64,000 bases of DNA from JBGOTP01 sp963717075 (GCA_963717075.1 CAVQVI010000027.1:310001-374000), one strand, 5' to 3'; positions 9,336 through 19,571 are shown, numbered from the stretch's first letter. A program made the numbers and translations. Notes: generated from the letters alone by a model not told the origin.

Positions 9336-10376
9336 ATGCGAAACCGTGTCTTCGTCACGCTGTGCACCGCGGCGGCGTGGCTGGCGATGACTGTACCGCC
9401 GGCTTCGGCTCAAAGGGCATCGGGCCCGGCGGACCAGTCGAAGGTGCCGCGACGTGCCGACGCCCGGCCGGATCTGGAGGGGGTATGGGATTTCCGGTCG
9501 ATCACACCGCTTGAGCGTCCCAAGGAGCTGGGCAACAAAGAGTGGCTGACGGCGGAGGAAGCGGCCGCGCTCGCTGAGAAGGCAACCGCCGCCGCCGGGG
9601 AGCAAGATCGCCGAACGCCGGGCGACGTCGCGAGGGCGTACAACAGCTTCTGGATGGATGCTGCATCCAAGTCCACCCCCAGGCGCACGTCGATTATCGT
9701 CGACCCGCCGGATGGTCGGCTGCCTCCTACGGTGCCGGGTGCGTTGCGTCAACAGGGATCGTACGGGGAGAACTGGACGGCCGGTGAGCGCCCGGTTCGG
9801 TACCGAGGCGGCGGACTTTATCCGGCAGGTCCCGAAGATCGGGGTCTGGCGGAACGGTGTCTGGTGGGCTTCAACGCAGGCCCCCCTCTGCTCCCGGGCG
9901 GGTACAACCAGAACATCCAGATCTTCCAGACCTCCGATCACGTCGTGATCCTCCACGAGATGGTGCATGATGCGCGGATTGTGCCCCTCAAAGCGCGGCC
10001 GCACCTGCCCGAGGCCATCCGTCAGTGGATGGGCGACGCTCGTGGTCGCTGGGAGGGCGACACGCTCGTGATCGAATCCACCAATTTCACCGACAAGATC
10101 TTGAGCTTCAACGATTCGAGTCAGAGCGGCATGGGCACCGGGAAGACGCTGCATCTGACGGAGCGCCTCCGACGCGTCGATGCTGACACGCTCGAATACT
10201 CGTTCACGGTGAATGACCCGGCGACGTTCACGCGGCCCTTTACCGGGATCCTCCCATTGAGGAGAAGCGTCGAGCCGGTCTACGAGTATGCGTGTCACGA
10301 GGGCAACTATGCGATGAGGAACATCCTCGCTGGAGCCCGCCACAGAGAGGAGTCGGAGGCCAAGGCCGCGAAGTAG
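9336..10376 (+). CDS. Secreted GRWEG-family protein of unknown function (second copy)
   Basis: 346 residues with a signal peptide (LCTAAAWLAMTVPPASAQ). It carries the family blocks RPDLEGVWDFRSITPLERP, IIVDPPDGRLP, AERCLVGFNAGPP, RGRWEGDTLVIESTNFTDK, LTERLRRVDADTLEY and YEYACHEGNYAMRNILAGARHRE. Start 9336 is set by CGGAGG six bases upstream and by the signal peptide; the frame upstream to 9090 is read-through of the previous gene. It is a clear paralog of 7753-8796. The two flank the DUF6152 gene in a probable operon. Confidence 0.82.
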   Translation: MRNRVFVTLCTAAAWLAMTVPPASAQRASGPADQSKVPRRADARPDLEGVWDFRSITPLERPKELGNKEWLTAEEAAALAEKATAAAGEQDRRTPGDVARAYNSFWMDAASKSTPRRTSIIVDPPDGRLPPTVPGALRQQGSYGENWTAGERPVRYRGGGLYPAGPEDRGLAERCLVGFNAGPPLLPGGYNQNIQIFQTSDHVVILHEMVHDARIVPLKARPHLPEAIRQWMGDARGRWEGDTLVIESTNFTDKILSFNDSSQSGMGTGKTLHLTERLRRVDADTLEYSFTVNDPATFTRPFTGILPLRRSVEPVYEYACHEGNYAMRNILAGARHREESEAKAAK

Positions 10377-10774
10377 AGCTGCGATGCAGCAAACGACTGC
10401 GTCTGCTGCCGGGCTCGTTGGGCGAGACCCTTGCCAGTCCCGAGATCGAGCTCAGGGCGACCATGGACAGCGTCGGGCATCAACCCGGCCATCCTGTTCC
10501 CGGCCGCGACTATCTGTCGCCCAACGGCGGTCTTTTGGTCCGATCTTTACTCCCGTCCGATAAGTATTCGAACCCATCTTCTGCAGGAGATCCAAGAAGC
10601 GGATCTCGGGGTTCCTTCAATGCAGAACGTACGCGAATCGGGCAAGCTGCAAGGGCATCGCGTATGATCCGGACGCGGAACGGCAATCGCGGGTGGTGAT
10701 CGTATAGCTGTTGAGCCCGGGCCTACCGACGATCGCGCAAGACTTACTGACGCTGCTTCCTGACGGGAACTGCG
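10377..10774. other. Intergenic region, nothing recognised
   Basis: 398 bases between a GRWEG-family gene and a quinoprotein gene. I see no convincing coding frame, RNA gene or strong hairpin. It presumably holds the promoter of the downstream quinoprotein. Confidence 0.5.
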
Positions 10775-12703
10775 ATGCTGAAACGAGCCTTCCAAGTAGC
10801 TGGTCTTGTCGGAGCGGTGGCGCTCCTATGCTCCTCAATCGACGCTCAACGCGCCTCGCGCGAAGGGGAGTGGCGCAATTACGCCGGCGACGTCCACCAA
10901 ACGAAGTATTCGCCCCTTCACGAGATCAACAGGGACAACGTCAAGGATCTGCGCGTAGCGTGGCGCTGGGTCACGGCCGACCGGCCGCTGCAGCTGTCGG
11001 ACCCGCTCTTGCGCGCGGGGCGCAACGAGGAAACGCCGCTGATGGTGAACGGCGTCCTGTATACAGTAACCGGCCTGGGACTCGTAGTGGCCCTCGATCC
11101 GGCAACGGGCCAGACGCGCTGGGTCTACGATCCGGTAAGTTACAAAGCCGGCCGCCCGAACAACATCGGATTCGCCCAACGCGGCCTCGCCTACTGGACC
11201 GACGGATCACGGGAGCGGCTGTTCGTCGGCACCGCGGATGCGTATCTCCTCTCGATCGACGCGCGAACAGGCAAGCCCGATCTCGCATTCGGCGAGCGCG
11301 GCAAGGCCGATCTGACCCTCGGCATTCGCGACGCGGTCCGCGCGACGAATTTCACGGCGCGCCGCCCGCTCGTCGCGGGCGAGGTGGTCGTCGTGGGGAA
11401 CTCGATCGCCGATATCGTGAGCGACAAGGAAGCGCCGCCGGGGTACGTGCACGCGTTCGACGTTCGGACGGGGAAGCCGCGGTGGACCTTTCACACCATT
11501 CCCAAGCCGGGCGAGTTCGGGTACGAGACGTGGCTGGACAACTCGGCCGAATACTCCGGCAGCGCGAACGTGTGGGGCGGCGGCGCCTACGATCCCGAGC
11601 TCGACTACGTCTACCTGCCCACGTCCACTCCCACGAGCAACTACTACGGCGGTCACCGGCACGGGAACAATCTGTTCGCCGAGAGCCTCGTCTGTCTCGA
11701 GGCGAAAACAGGCAAGCGCGTGTGGCACTTCCAGGCGGTGCACCACGGCATCTGGGACTACGACTTCCCCGCCCATCCGATCCTCGGCGAGATCACCGTC
11801 AACGGCCGGCGCATCAAGGCGGTCATCCAGGTGAGCAAGCAGGCGTTCACCTACGTCTTCGATCGCAAGACCGGCGAGCCCGTCTGGCCGATCGAAGAGC
11901 GGCCGGTCAAACAAGGTAGCGTTCCGGGCGAGTGGTATGCGCCGACGCAGCCGTTTCCGACCAAGCCACCCGCCTTCGACCTGCAAGGGGCCGTCGAAGA
12001 GAACCTCATCGACTTGACGCCAGAGCTGAGGCGGCAGGCGCTCGAGCAGCTGAAGACGTTCGAGCATGGGCCGCTCTTCACCCCACCGGTGGCAGGGAAG
12101 GGCACGCTGCTCGTGCCGGGCATCCTGGGCGGCGCGAACTGGGGCGGGGCGGCGTTCGATCCGGAAACAGGTTACCTGTACGTGCCGTCGCGGATGGATC
12201 CCTCGGTCGTTGTGCTGGGGCCGCCCGCCAAGGGCAACATGCGCTACGTCCGTACCGCGGACTTGACCTCGAAGCTGCTCTCGATGGACGGTCTTCCCAT
12301 TTTCAGGCCGCCGTATTCGCGGGTGACCGCGATCGACATGAACAGGGGCGAGCATCGCTGGGTGACGGCACTCGGCAACGGGCCGCGCAACCACCCGCTG
12401 CTCAAGGGGGCGGCCGTGCCGCCGCTTGGCGAGTCGTTCCAGGCCGGCGTCAGCGCGCTGGTGACGAAGACGCTGTTGTTCGTGAGCGGAGCGCCGAGGC
12501 CGACCGAATGGAGTGACCCGGACGCGGCACGCAAGCTGATCTTCGCGTTCGACAAGGAGTCAGGTGCGCTCTTGCGGGGAATCGAGCTGGATGCGTTTTC
12601 GGCTGCCGCGCCCATGACGTACCTACACGACGGCAGGCAGTACATCGTCGTCGCGACTGGCTCAGGCCCCGCCTCGGAGTTGATGGCCCTGACCCTCCCG
12701 TAA
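10775..12703 (+). CDS. Secreted PQQ-dependent dehydrogenase-like protein (glucose dehydrogenase-like)
   Basis: 642 residues with a signal peptide (GLVGAVALLCSSIDAQ). Propeller motifs include YSPLHEINRDNV, ALDPATGQTRWVY, SIDARTGKPDLAFG, AFDVRTGKPRWTFHT, HFQAVHHGIWDYD and AFDKESGALLRG. The opening REGEWRNYAGDVHQTKYSPL is typical of the secreted membrane-glucose-dehydrogenase-like branch that lacks the transmembrane domain. No heme motif is present. It is a near-twin of 59117-61057, sharing the order and spacing of all blocks, so the two are recent paralogs. Start is ATG 10775, preceded only by a weak ribosome site. Confidence 0.9.
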   Translation: MLKRAFQVAGLVGAVALLCSSIDAQRASREGEWRNYAGDVHQTKYSPLHEINRDNVKDLRVAWRWVTADRPLQLSDPLLRAGRNEETPLMVNGVLYTVTGLGLVVALDPATGQTRWVYDPVSYKAGRPNNIGFAQRGLAYWTDGSRERLFVGTADAYLLSIDARTGKPDLAFGERGKADLTLGIRDAVRATNFTARRPLVAGEVVVVGNSIADIVSDKEAPPGYVHAFDVRTGKPRWTFHTIPKPGEFGYETWLDNSAEYSGSANVWGGGAYDPELDYVYLPTSTPTSNYYGGHRHGNNLFAESLVCLEAKTGKRVWHFQAVHHGIWDYDFPAHPILGEITVNGRRIKAVIQVSKQAFTYVFDRKTGEPVWPIEERPVKQGSVPGEWYAPTQPFPTKPPAFDLQGAVEENLIDLTPELRRQALEQLKTFEHGPLFTPPVAGKGTLLVPGILGGANWGGAAFDPETGYLYVPSRMDPSVVVLGPPAKGNMRYVRTADLTSKLLSMDGLPIFRPPYSRVTAIDMNRGEHRWVTALGNGPRNHPLLKGAAVPPLGESFQAGVSALVTKTLLFVSGAPRPTEWSDPDAARKLIFAFDKESGALLRGIELDAFSAAAPMTYLHDGRQYIVVATGSGPASELMALTLP

Positions 12704-12800
12704 CGACGCTGCCGCGCGCGTCGCCTATCCGGCCGTTCTGCTTTTGGGAACTGGGTCGAGATATGAACGATTTGTTGGCCGCTCAAAGGAGTTCAACGCC

Positions 12801-13355
12801 ATGGAACACATCATCGCGAAGTTGCTTCACGAGTTCGAACATGGAAGGCTCGGTCGGCGGGAGCTGATTCAGAGCCTGGCAGCCACTGCCGCATCATCGA
12901 TTGCAGCTTCACCAGCCGCCGCAGCTCCACCACAAGGGCGGGTATTCAAGGCGACCGCCATCAACCACATTTCCTATCAAGTCGCGGATTACCGGAAGTC
13001 GCGCGATTTCTATGCGGGATTGTTCGGAATGAAGGTCACCGAGGACACCGACTTGAAGCAGCCGGGGGCCACAGCGGGGGAATGCGAGCTGGTGTTTGGG
13101 GACAACATCTTGATCCCTCGCGAAAATCACCTTGGCATCAAGCCGTTGCCGGGGCAGCCATCCGGAACGCCGATCATCGATCACATTGCGTACACCATCG
13201 CGGGATGGGATACCGATAAGTCCGTGAAGCCCGCCCTCAAAGCCGAATTGGAGCGCCGGGGATTAAAGGTTCGCGAAGCCGCCGTTGGCGGGAGCAGTTT
13301 CATTGTCACGGATCCGGACGGGTTCCCGGTCCAGATGGGCGGCAAGGATCAGTAG
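12801..13355 (+). CDS. VOC (glyoxalase-fold) protein with Tat-like leader
   Basis: 184 residues. The N-terminus GRLGRRELIQSLAATAASSIAASPAAAA contains a twin-arginine-like RRELIQ followed by a hydrophobic run. The rest is one vicinal-oxygen-chelate unit: INHISYQVADYRKSRDFYAGLFGMKV, IIDHIAYTIAG and FIVTDPDGFPVQMGG. Candidate metal ligands are the His in NHISYQV, the His in IDHIAYT and an acidic residue near the end. ATG 12801 is chosen because AAAGGAG lies about 10 bases upstream. Substrate is unknown; export and the neighbouring quinoproteins suggest an extracytoplasmic role. Confidence 0.82.
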   Translation: MEHIIAKLLHEFEHGRLGRRELIQSLAATAASSIAASPAAAAPPQGRVFKATAINHISYQVADYRKSRDFYAGLFGMKVTEDTDLKQPGATAGECELVFGDNILIPRENHLGIKPLPGQPSGTPIIDHIAYTIAGWDTDKSVKPALKAELERRGLKVREAAVGGSSFIVTDPDGFPVQMGGKDQ

Positions 13356-13810
13356 CGTCGAGGCGTCGTTCCTTCACGGCGTGGCGTCGGTGCAGGCACG
13401 TCGCGTACCCGGCGATCGAATCGATGCGGCGATCGAACTGTCCCGCTGCGAGTACGCGCGCGAGGTTCCGCGTCTCTTGGAAACGATCCGCCAACATCTG
13501 GACGATTGGGGTGTCCTCGTCTCTGGGTTCCAAACGACCTGCCGGCGTAAATCCCGAAGCCCCACGGTCGTTGTGAGAGCAGCGTGCCGTCCAACCACAA
13601 CGGCGGCGGCACCGGCGCGAATTCCGCAAACGACCCGGGGGCGGGACTCGAATCGGTGATTACTGGGTCTGGGTCGCGATCGGTGCCGACAAGGCGGTTC
13701 GGGGCGGTCAATGCGGAGTCAAGGCGCGCCACGATCGCAGCGGCCTCCGCTGGGGACAGGCGCGGTCCAAAAATTGTGATCTGCGCGAAGATGGTCAGGG
13801 CCGCAATCAT
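13306..13810 (-). pseudogene. Small unknown protein, frameshifted
   Basis: A start at 13810 has a strong GGAGGAC seven bases upstream and opens MIAALTIFAQITIFGPRLSPAEAAAIVARL. The frame looks protein-like to about residue 93 (WGFGIYAGR). Near 13530 the protein-like sequence moves to another frame (DTPIVQMLADRFQETRNLARVL) that ends at 13306, overlapping the 3' end of the convergent VOC gene. I do not recognise the family. The alternative is that only the first part is real or that the whole is spurious. Confidence 0.4.
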
Positions 13811-13974
13811 TGTTTGTCCTCCGGTACGGACGAATCCTGCTCTCCGTGGCGTAATATTGCAAGACGTTATCCAGCGGGCCGTTGCCGCTTTTGATGCTGC
13901 CAGCGCGATTGTTCAAAGTGGGCGCCCCAGCTCGATTTCTGATTGAACGGAAACAGCGTTAGGAGGGGGGAGCG

Positions 13975-15765
13975 ATGCGTTCACTCCAATCGGATCGGAA
14001 TAGCCGGTTAAGAGGCGCGGCGGTGGTGATCGGCGTCGCGGTTGCCGGGTTCGTCGCGGCATCTGCCGCCAGCCGCGACTGGATTGCGCCGCCGAACAAG
14101 GACTTTCCGCTGACGGGGGGCAACTACTGGCATCAGCGCTACTCCGCGCTGGATCAGATCAACACGTCCAACATCAAGAAGCTGGGCGGGGCGTGGATGA
14201 TCCGGCTGGAGGAAGGTCGGCCCGGCGGGCAGCTCGAAGGAACCCCAGTCGTCGTGGACGGCGTGATGTATGTGACGACCGGCACGCGGAGCGTGCTCGC
14301 GATCGAAGCCGGCAGCGGGACGGTGAAGTGGCGGTACCGCCCGGAGGACGCACAAGGATTGGCGGGCGGCAACAAGGGGGTCGTGGTCGCGGAGGGGAAG
14401 GTGTTCTTCGGGCGGCGCGATTGCGCGCTGGTCGCGCTCGACCAGCAGACGGGTGCCGTCCTGTGGGAGCGGACGGCGACTCGCGAGGCGGGCGCCTATT
14501 GCTCGGCGCCGACCGTGTATGCCGACGGCCTGGTGTACCTCGCGACATCCGGGGGGGACTCCGGCACGCGCTGTCAGGTGGGTGCCTACGATGCGAAGAC
14601 GGGCAAGGAGGTCTGGAAGTTCTACACGATTCCCGGTGCGGGCGATCCTTTTGTGGAGACGTGGGACGGCGATTCGTACAAGAACGGCGGCGGCGGTGTC
14701 TGGACCAGCCCGACGCTCGACCCCGATCTGGGCATGATCTATTTCTCTGTGGGGAACGGAGGGCTCAGACAATATGGAGCAGCCACTCGCAACCCGAACT
14801 TCCGCGACGAGCCGTACCGCAGCGGGGACAACTTGTTCACCGCGGCGGTGGTGGCCCTCGATCTGAAGACCGGCGCGCACAAATGGCACTTTCAGCAAAT
14901 CCATCATGATGTCTGGCATCTCGATGCGGGTGGACCGTCGGTCCTTGCCGACATCACGTACCAGGGCCGGCCGCGTAAGGTGCTCATCAACGCCGGCAAG
15001 ACCGGGTATCTGTACATTCTCGATCGGACCAACGGAACACCGCTGATTGGCATCGAGGAACGGCCCGTTCCGCAGAGCGCACGATTGAAAACCTCCAGAA
15101 CGCAGCCGTACCCGATTGGCGACCCGTTCGTGCCGATTTGTCCCGAACCGCTTCGCGACTATGAGCGCGGCTGTCTCTTTTCCGTGTACGGAGAGAAGCC
15201 AGTCCTTGTCGGACCGGGCACGGCCGGCGGCAACACCTGGGCGCCGACGTCGTACAGTCCCAAGACGAAGCTCGTGTATGTGCCCGGCACCGTGTTCGAT
15301 TCAATTTTTCAGTTGGGCGCAGAGGGTCCGGGCCGAGAGGTGCAGTCCACGACAACCCATCCACCCGGCTCACGCCGATCCGGCACGCTGACCGCGATGG
15401 ATCCGACGACCAATCGCATCGTCTGGCAGAAGAAGACGAAGTATCCGATGGGTGGAGGCAGCGGCGTGCTGAGTACCGCGGGCGGGCTCCTCTTTCACGG
15501 CGAGCCGGATGGAAACGTGGTCGCGTACGACATCAACAACGGCGATGAGTTGTGGAAGTTTCAGACCGGCGCCGGTGCCGATGCACCGGTGTCCACGTTC
15601 GAAGTGAAGGGGGAGCAGTATCTCGCCATCATGTCGGGCGGCAACAGCGTGCTCCGGTCGCAGCGAGGAGACTTCCTCTGGGCCTTCAAATTGGGTGGAA
15701 CAGTTTCTCCGGCGCCCGCGCCCCGAGAGCCACCCGAGTTTGAACCGGGCGAACCAGGGCGATGA
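13975..15765 (+). CDS. Secreted PQQ-dependent dehydrogenase (alcohol dehydrogenase-like)
   Basis: 596 residues with a signal sequence (AAVVIGVAVAGFVAASAAS). Quinoprotein blades show as AIEAGSGTVKWRY, ALDQQTGAVLWE, AYDAKTGKEVWKFY, ALDLKTGAHKWHFQ and AYDINNGDELWKFQTG, and HHDVWHLDAGGPSVL marks the family. The C-terminal SGVLSTAGGLLFHGEPDG block is characteristic of PQQ alcohol dehydrogenases. No CxxCH is seen. TAGGAGGGGGGAGCG immediately upstream of ATG 13975 is a very strong ribosome site. It is followed by the NHL propeller gene at 15846, 80 bases downstream on the same strand. Confidence 0.9.
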   Translation: MRSLQSDRNSRLRGAAVVIGVAVAGFVAASAASRDWIAPPNKDFPLTGGNYWHQRYSALDQINTSNIKKLGGAWMIRLEEGRPGGQLEGTPVVVDGVMYVTTGTRSVLAIEAGSGTVKWRYRPEDAQGLAGGNKGVVVAEGKVFFGRRDCALVALDQQTGAVLWERTATREAGAYCSAPTVYADGLVYLATSGGDSGTRCQVGAYDAKTGKEVWKFYTIPGAGDPFVETWDGDSYKNGGGGVWTSPTLDPDLGMIYFSVGNGGLRQYGAATRNPNFRDEPYRSGDNLFTAAVVALDLKTGAHKWHFQQIHHDVWHLDAGGPSVLADITYQGRPRKVLINAGKTGYLYILDRTNGTPLIGIEERPVPQSARLKTSRTQPYPIGDPFVPICPEPLRDYERGCLFSVYGEKPVLVGPGTAGGNTWAPTSYSPKTKLVYVPGTVFDSIFQLGAEGPGREVQSTTTHPPGSRRSGTLTAMDPTTNRIVWQKKTKYPMGGGSGVLSTAGGLLFHGEPDGNVVAYDINNGDELWKFQTGAGADAPVSTFEVKGEQYLAIMSGGNSVLRSQRGDFLWAFKLGGTVSPAPAPREPPEFEPGEPGR

Positions 15766-15845
15766 GCGACGATCGGGATTGATGAGTGGGCCGCAATCGC
15801 CCGGGCCGATACCAAGAGGGTTTTCACACACACTCGAAGAGAGAC

Positions 15846-17009
15846 ATGACCATGAAGCAGCAGGCAGTCGCACGTCTCGCCCTGATGTCGCTGGTCATCG
15901 TGGCCGGCATCGGTAACCAGGGTCTCGGTCGAGCCGCGTCCGGCAACGCGCCAACGGAAGCGAAGGGAGTACCGAGGTTCGAGCTCGATCCCACGTGGCC
16001 GCAGCTTCCCAATAACTGGGTGTTGGGCACCTCGATCAACATTTCGATTGATCGACGCGACCACGTGTGGCTCATCCACCGTTTTCGCCTCGTACCCGCG
16101 GAGATGAAGGACCGCGTCGCTCCGCCGGTCCTCGAATTCGACGAGCACGGCAAGTTCGTGCAAGCGTGGGGAGGTCCATCCAACGACTACGAGTGGCCCG
16201 ATCTCGAGCACAGCATTACTGTGGATTACAAGGATCGCGTCTGGGTCGCAGGCAGCAATCCCGTCAACCCGGTCTCCGGTTCACGCCGGTCAGACGACAT
16301 GATCCTCAGGTTCACGCCCAAGGGAAAATTCCTGTCGCCGCTGGGCCGGCGAGATTCAAGCGGTGGGAACAAAGACACGAAAAATTTCAAGATGCCCTGT
16401 GAGATGTTCGTGTACAAGAAGACCAACGAGGTGTTTGTCGCCGACGGGTACGGCAACCGCCGGGTGATCGTGTTGGATGCCGACACAGGCGCGTTCAAGC
16501 GGATGTGGGGAGCCTTCGGCAACACGCCCCTGGATCCGCCGCCGCCAAACCCAGCGGAGCGGCCCCCGTTTCCTCGAGAGGGAGACGGCCCACAGCAATT
16601 TGGCACGGTGCATGGTGTCAAGGTGTCGGACGATGGGTTCGTGTATGTCGCCGACCGGAACAATCAGCGCATTCAGGTGTTCACGCTTGACGGCAAGTAT
16701 CTGAATCAAGTGTTCATCGACCGGAACGAGTCGCCTGCAGCCACAGGCGGGCGAACGGTATCGGGCATCGCCCTGTCGACGGACAAGGCACAGCAGTTCA
16801 TCTACGTGGCCGACTACAGCAATTCCCACGTCGTGATCGTCAGACGCAAGACACGGGAAGTGATCGGTTCGTTCGGGACCAGAAGCAAGACACCTGCGGA
16901 TTTTGATGGCGTCCACAATCTTGCCGTCGATTCGAAGGGAAACCTGTACACGGCGGAATCCGATCCGAACAATCGCGCTCAGAAATTCGTGTTCAAGGGA
17001 GTGTCGTAG
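15846..17009 (+). CDS. Secreted NHL-repeat propeller, PAL-like
   Basis: 387 residues with a signal peptide (ALMSLVIVAGIGNQGLGRAAS). At least four NHL/6-bladed-propeller repeats are visible (VFVADGYGNRRVIVLD, VHGVKVSDDGFVYVADRNNQRIQVF, FIYVADYSNSHVVIV, VHNLAVDSKGNLYTAE). The pattern resembles peptidyl-alpha-hydroxyglycine alpha-amidating lyase (PAL). Two of the usual histidines have counterparts (VHGV, VHNL), while the position expected for the first reads MPCEM. Start is set at ATG 15846, where the signal peptide begins and GAAGAGAGAC lies upstream. It may work with the monooxygenase-like fusions 9-12 kb upstream, but that is only context. Confidence 0.75.
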   Translation: MTMKQQAVARLALMSLVIVAGIGNQGLGRAASGNAPTEAKGVPRFELDPTWPQLPNNWVLGTSINISIDRRDHVWLIHRFRLVPAEMKDRVAPPVLEFDEHGKFVQAWGGPSNDYEWPDLEHSITVDYKDRVWVAGSNPVNPVSGSRRSDDMILRFTPKGKFLSPLGRRDSSGGNKDTKNFKMPCEMFVYKKTNEVFVADGYGNRRVIVLDADTGAFKRMWGAFGNTPLDPPPPNPAERPPFPREGDGPQQFGTVHGVKVSDDGFVYVADRNNQRIQVFTLDGKYLNQVFIDRNESPAATGGRTVSGIALSTDKAQQFIYVADYSNSHVVIVRRKTREVIGSFGTRSKTPADFDGVHNLAVDSKGNLYTAESDPNNRAQKFVFKGVS

Positions 17010-17015
17010 AGCTTC

Positions 17016-18132
17016 CTATTTGTTCGTGGCCCAATTTCGCGCCGCAGGGTCGAAGCTGATCGGACGGAGATAATCCCCGGGATCGGACATGAACCAGAGG
17101 GCCGGGCGGGCGTCCTTGGGACGAGCGTCCAAATACTCCTGCAACTGCCGCCGGAATACCCAACCGCAGGGATCGTGGTGCACTGGAATGAAGAGTTTCG
17201 GCTTCAATGCGTCGAGATGCTCACCGATCGCGCTGCGGCCGGAGACTGCGATCGCCGCAATGCGGACATCCGTGGGGGGAAGCTTGGCGAGAGCGGCGGG
17301 AACGGCGGTACCCGTTGATTGGACCGGCCGTGTCCTGCCACACCAGCGCGAACTCGCCGATGCGGAATTGCCACATGACGCTTACCGAACCCGACGCCAC
17401 AGCGTTCCACGTCCGAGGTTCGTTGCGATCCCCTGGATAGTCGACAAACGCCTGGCACGCGCCCTCTTTCTGCCTCGAGAACGGCTGGTTCGTCTCACTC
17501 ACAGTCGTCCTGTCCGAGTGGGGATGCTTGACCGCGGTGATCTGGACGCCCGACAGGAGATTCTTGACCTCAAACACTGCGCCGAGCGGAGCATCGACCG
17601 GGAATACCGAGATGCATTTGAACTGCATATCTTTCACCTCGGCGCGCAGGTCGTTGCAGTGTTCGGCGGCGCCGAGGACGGTGATCCCAGGATTGGCGCG
17701 GACGACCACCGGCGTGTCACCAGCGTGATCGCCGTGGCCGTGCCCGAAGAAAATTGCCTCGGGCTTCAGTGCGGCGAGTTCCTCCGGACTCGATCCAACG
17801 TAGTGCTGGTTGGGCCAACCTGGTGCCGTCGTTCCCGGGTAATTTTCCACGATGGCCCACCACGCGCGCGCGATCCACGCGTTGAGCAGCACCACGTGAC
17901 CGTTGAATGACGCGGCGAAGTTGCTGACCCCCTGCCACGACAGGATCACGCGGTCCTTGCGAACCGCGCCTGTGGCCGCGTCAACGTTGTCTAGCCCAAA
18001 GAAGTGCTGGCGAGCGGCTATTGTCGCGGCGGGAGCGTTCTGTGCTCGCGCCGCGCTGGGGTTGGCGAGCGCGGCCATTGTGACAGCTGCAAGCAGCCGA
18101 CTCAACGCGGCCATCCTGGGGCCAACCTTCAT
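17016..18132 (-). pseudogene. Secreted metallo-beta-lactamase-fold hydrolase, frameshifted
   Basis: The frame from ATG 18132 (GGGAGCG upstream) has a signal peptide ending ANPSAARAQ and a metallo-hydrolase motif FFGHGHGDHAGD (HxHxDH). Near 17310, after DTAGPING, the frame breaks. In the next frame the protein continues TAVPAALAKLPPTDVRIAAI and ends through LFIPVHHDPCGWVF at 17016. Rejoined, it would be about 370 residues with an intact zinc site. One missing or extra base explains the break, so it may be a sequence error rather than a dead gene. Confidence 0.75.
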
Positions 18133-18423
18133 CGCAATCGCTCCCTTTCGACAGTGGCTGAACCGGCGGATGGGCGGCACATCATCCTGGCCTCCGCAAA
18201 ACGCAGAGCAAGTTGGAATTGTTCTAAGCGGCCGCAGTGCCGTCCAGGATGGCCAGCAGCAAGACGGCGATTGGTCGCATCTTACACCTGCGAGCCCGCG
18301 TCCCTGCGACCCCACGCCCTTTTTCACATCGGAGCCGGTCGCGAGGCGAGGATTCGAAGGACGCTCACGCTGCAGAGAACTGAACAGAGAACTGAAGAAC
18401 GGAATAGGATGGAAGGACGTCCT
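18133..18423. other. Divergent intergenic region
   Basis: 291 bases between the leftward metallo-hydrolase and the rightward alcohol dehydrogenase. It presumably contains both promoters. I see a short tandem ACTGAACAGAGAACTGAAGA near 18380 but no clear operator. Confidence 0.4.
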
Positions 18424-19531
18424 ATGACCACCATGAGAGCGGCCATCCTCGATCACGCCCCGGGAGGGCTGCACATCGAGGACATTCCGATGCCGGAACC
18501 CGCGGCCGGCGAAGTGCTCGTGCGTGTGAGCGCGTGCGGCGTCTGCCACACGGACCTCCATGTGATGAAGGCCGAAGTGGCGTTTCCGGTGCCTGCAGTC
18601 ATGGGCCACGAGATCTCGGGCACCGTGGCCGCGCTCGGGCCAGGCGTCGCCGGTCCGCCCGTCGGCACGCGCGTGGTGTCCGCCTTCATCATGCCGTGCG
18701 GCTTCTGTGCGCCGTGCGGTGCCGGACGCGATGATCTCTGCGACAGCTTTTTCGCGATGAATCGCCTGAAGGGTACGCTTTACGATGGAACGTCCCGGCT
18801 GCGTCGCAAGGATGGCTCGCCAGTTGCGATGTATTCGATGGCCGGCCTCGCCGAGTACTCGGTGGTGCCTGCGACCGATGTCTTTCCTCTGCCCGATGGC
18901 CTGCCGCTCCAAGAGTCGTGCGTCCTGGGCTGCGCCATCTTCACCGCCTATGGCGCGATCCGGCACGGCGCCGACCTGCGCGGCGGCGAGCGGATCGCCG
19001 TCGTGGCGGCCGGCGGCGTCGGGATCAACATCATCCAGATCGCACGTGCGTTCGGCGCGTCGCAGATCATCGCGGTCGACGTCAGGGACGACAAGCTCGA
19101 GGCCGCCCGTCGTCTTGGCGCCACCGACCTGGTGAATGCCACCGCTAACGGACGCCACCGCTCGGGTCCGTGCGCTGACGGAAGGCAAAGGCGTCGACAT
19201 CGCCTTCGAAGTGCTTGGCCTGCCGCAGACGTTTACGCAGGCGTTCGACATGATCCGTGATGGCGGCCGCATGGTCGCCGTGGGCATCGCGCCCGGCAGG
19301 ACGACCGCACCGGTGGAGATCACCCGCCTCGTGCGCCGCGAACTGCGCATCGTCGGGTCCTTCGGCGCGCGCACCCGCAGCGACATGCCCGAGATCATTC
19401 GTCTGGCGGCGCAGGGCACCTTCCGGCCCGAAACCATGGTGACCGAGCGCTTTTCGCTCGACGAAGCGGACGCGGGCTATCAGGCCCTGGCACGCGGCGA
19501 GATTGTCGGGCGCGCGATCGTGGTGCCATAA
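18424..19531 (+). pseudogene. Zinc-dependent alcohol dehydrogenase, frameshifted
   Basis: Medium-chain dehydrogenase/reductase. Catalytic zinc motifs are CGVCHTDLH and GHEISGTV, and structural-zinc cysteines appear in PCGFCAPCGAGRDDLC. The Rossmann fold is GERIAVVAAGGVGINIIQIA. The frame breaks near 19145 and resumes as TDATARVRALTEGKGVDIAFEVLG through to 19531, so the complete protein would have about 368 residues. Removing one A restores it. GGAAGGA lies six bases before ATG 18424. The aldehyde dehydrogenase follows 40 bases later, so the pair could oxidise an alcohol to an acid or acyl-CoA. Confidence 0.82.
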
Positions 19532-19571
19532 CCTGACAGGAACCATCGGCCACCAACCAAGAGGAGCGGCA

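Noticed and set aside
11207..12394. 395-residue minus-strand frame and several similar shadows in 1-16 kb
   Set aside because: Antisense of the quinoprotein gene, no ribosome site and no protein-like motifs.
17221..19437. 738-residue minus-strand open frame
   Set aside because: Only its last part (from 18132) is the real metallo-hydrolase; the rest is the antisense shadow of the alcohol dehydrogenase gene.
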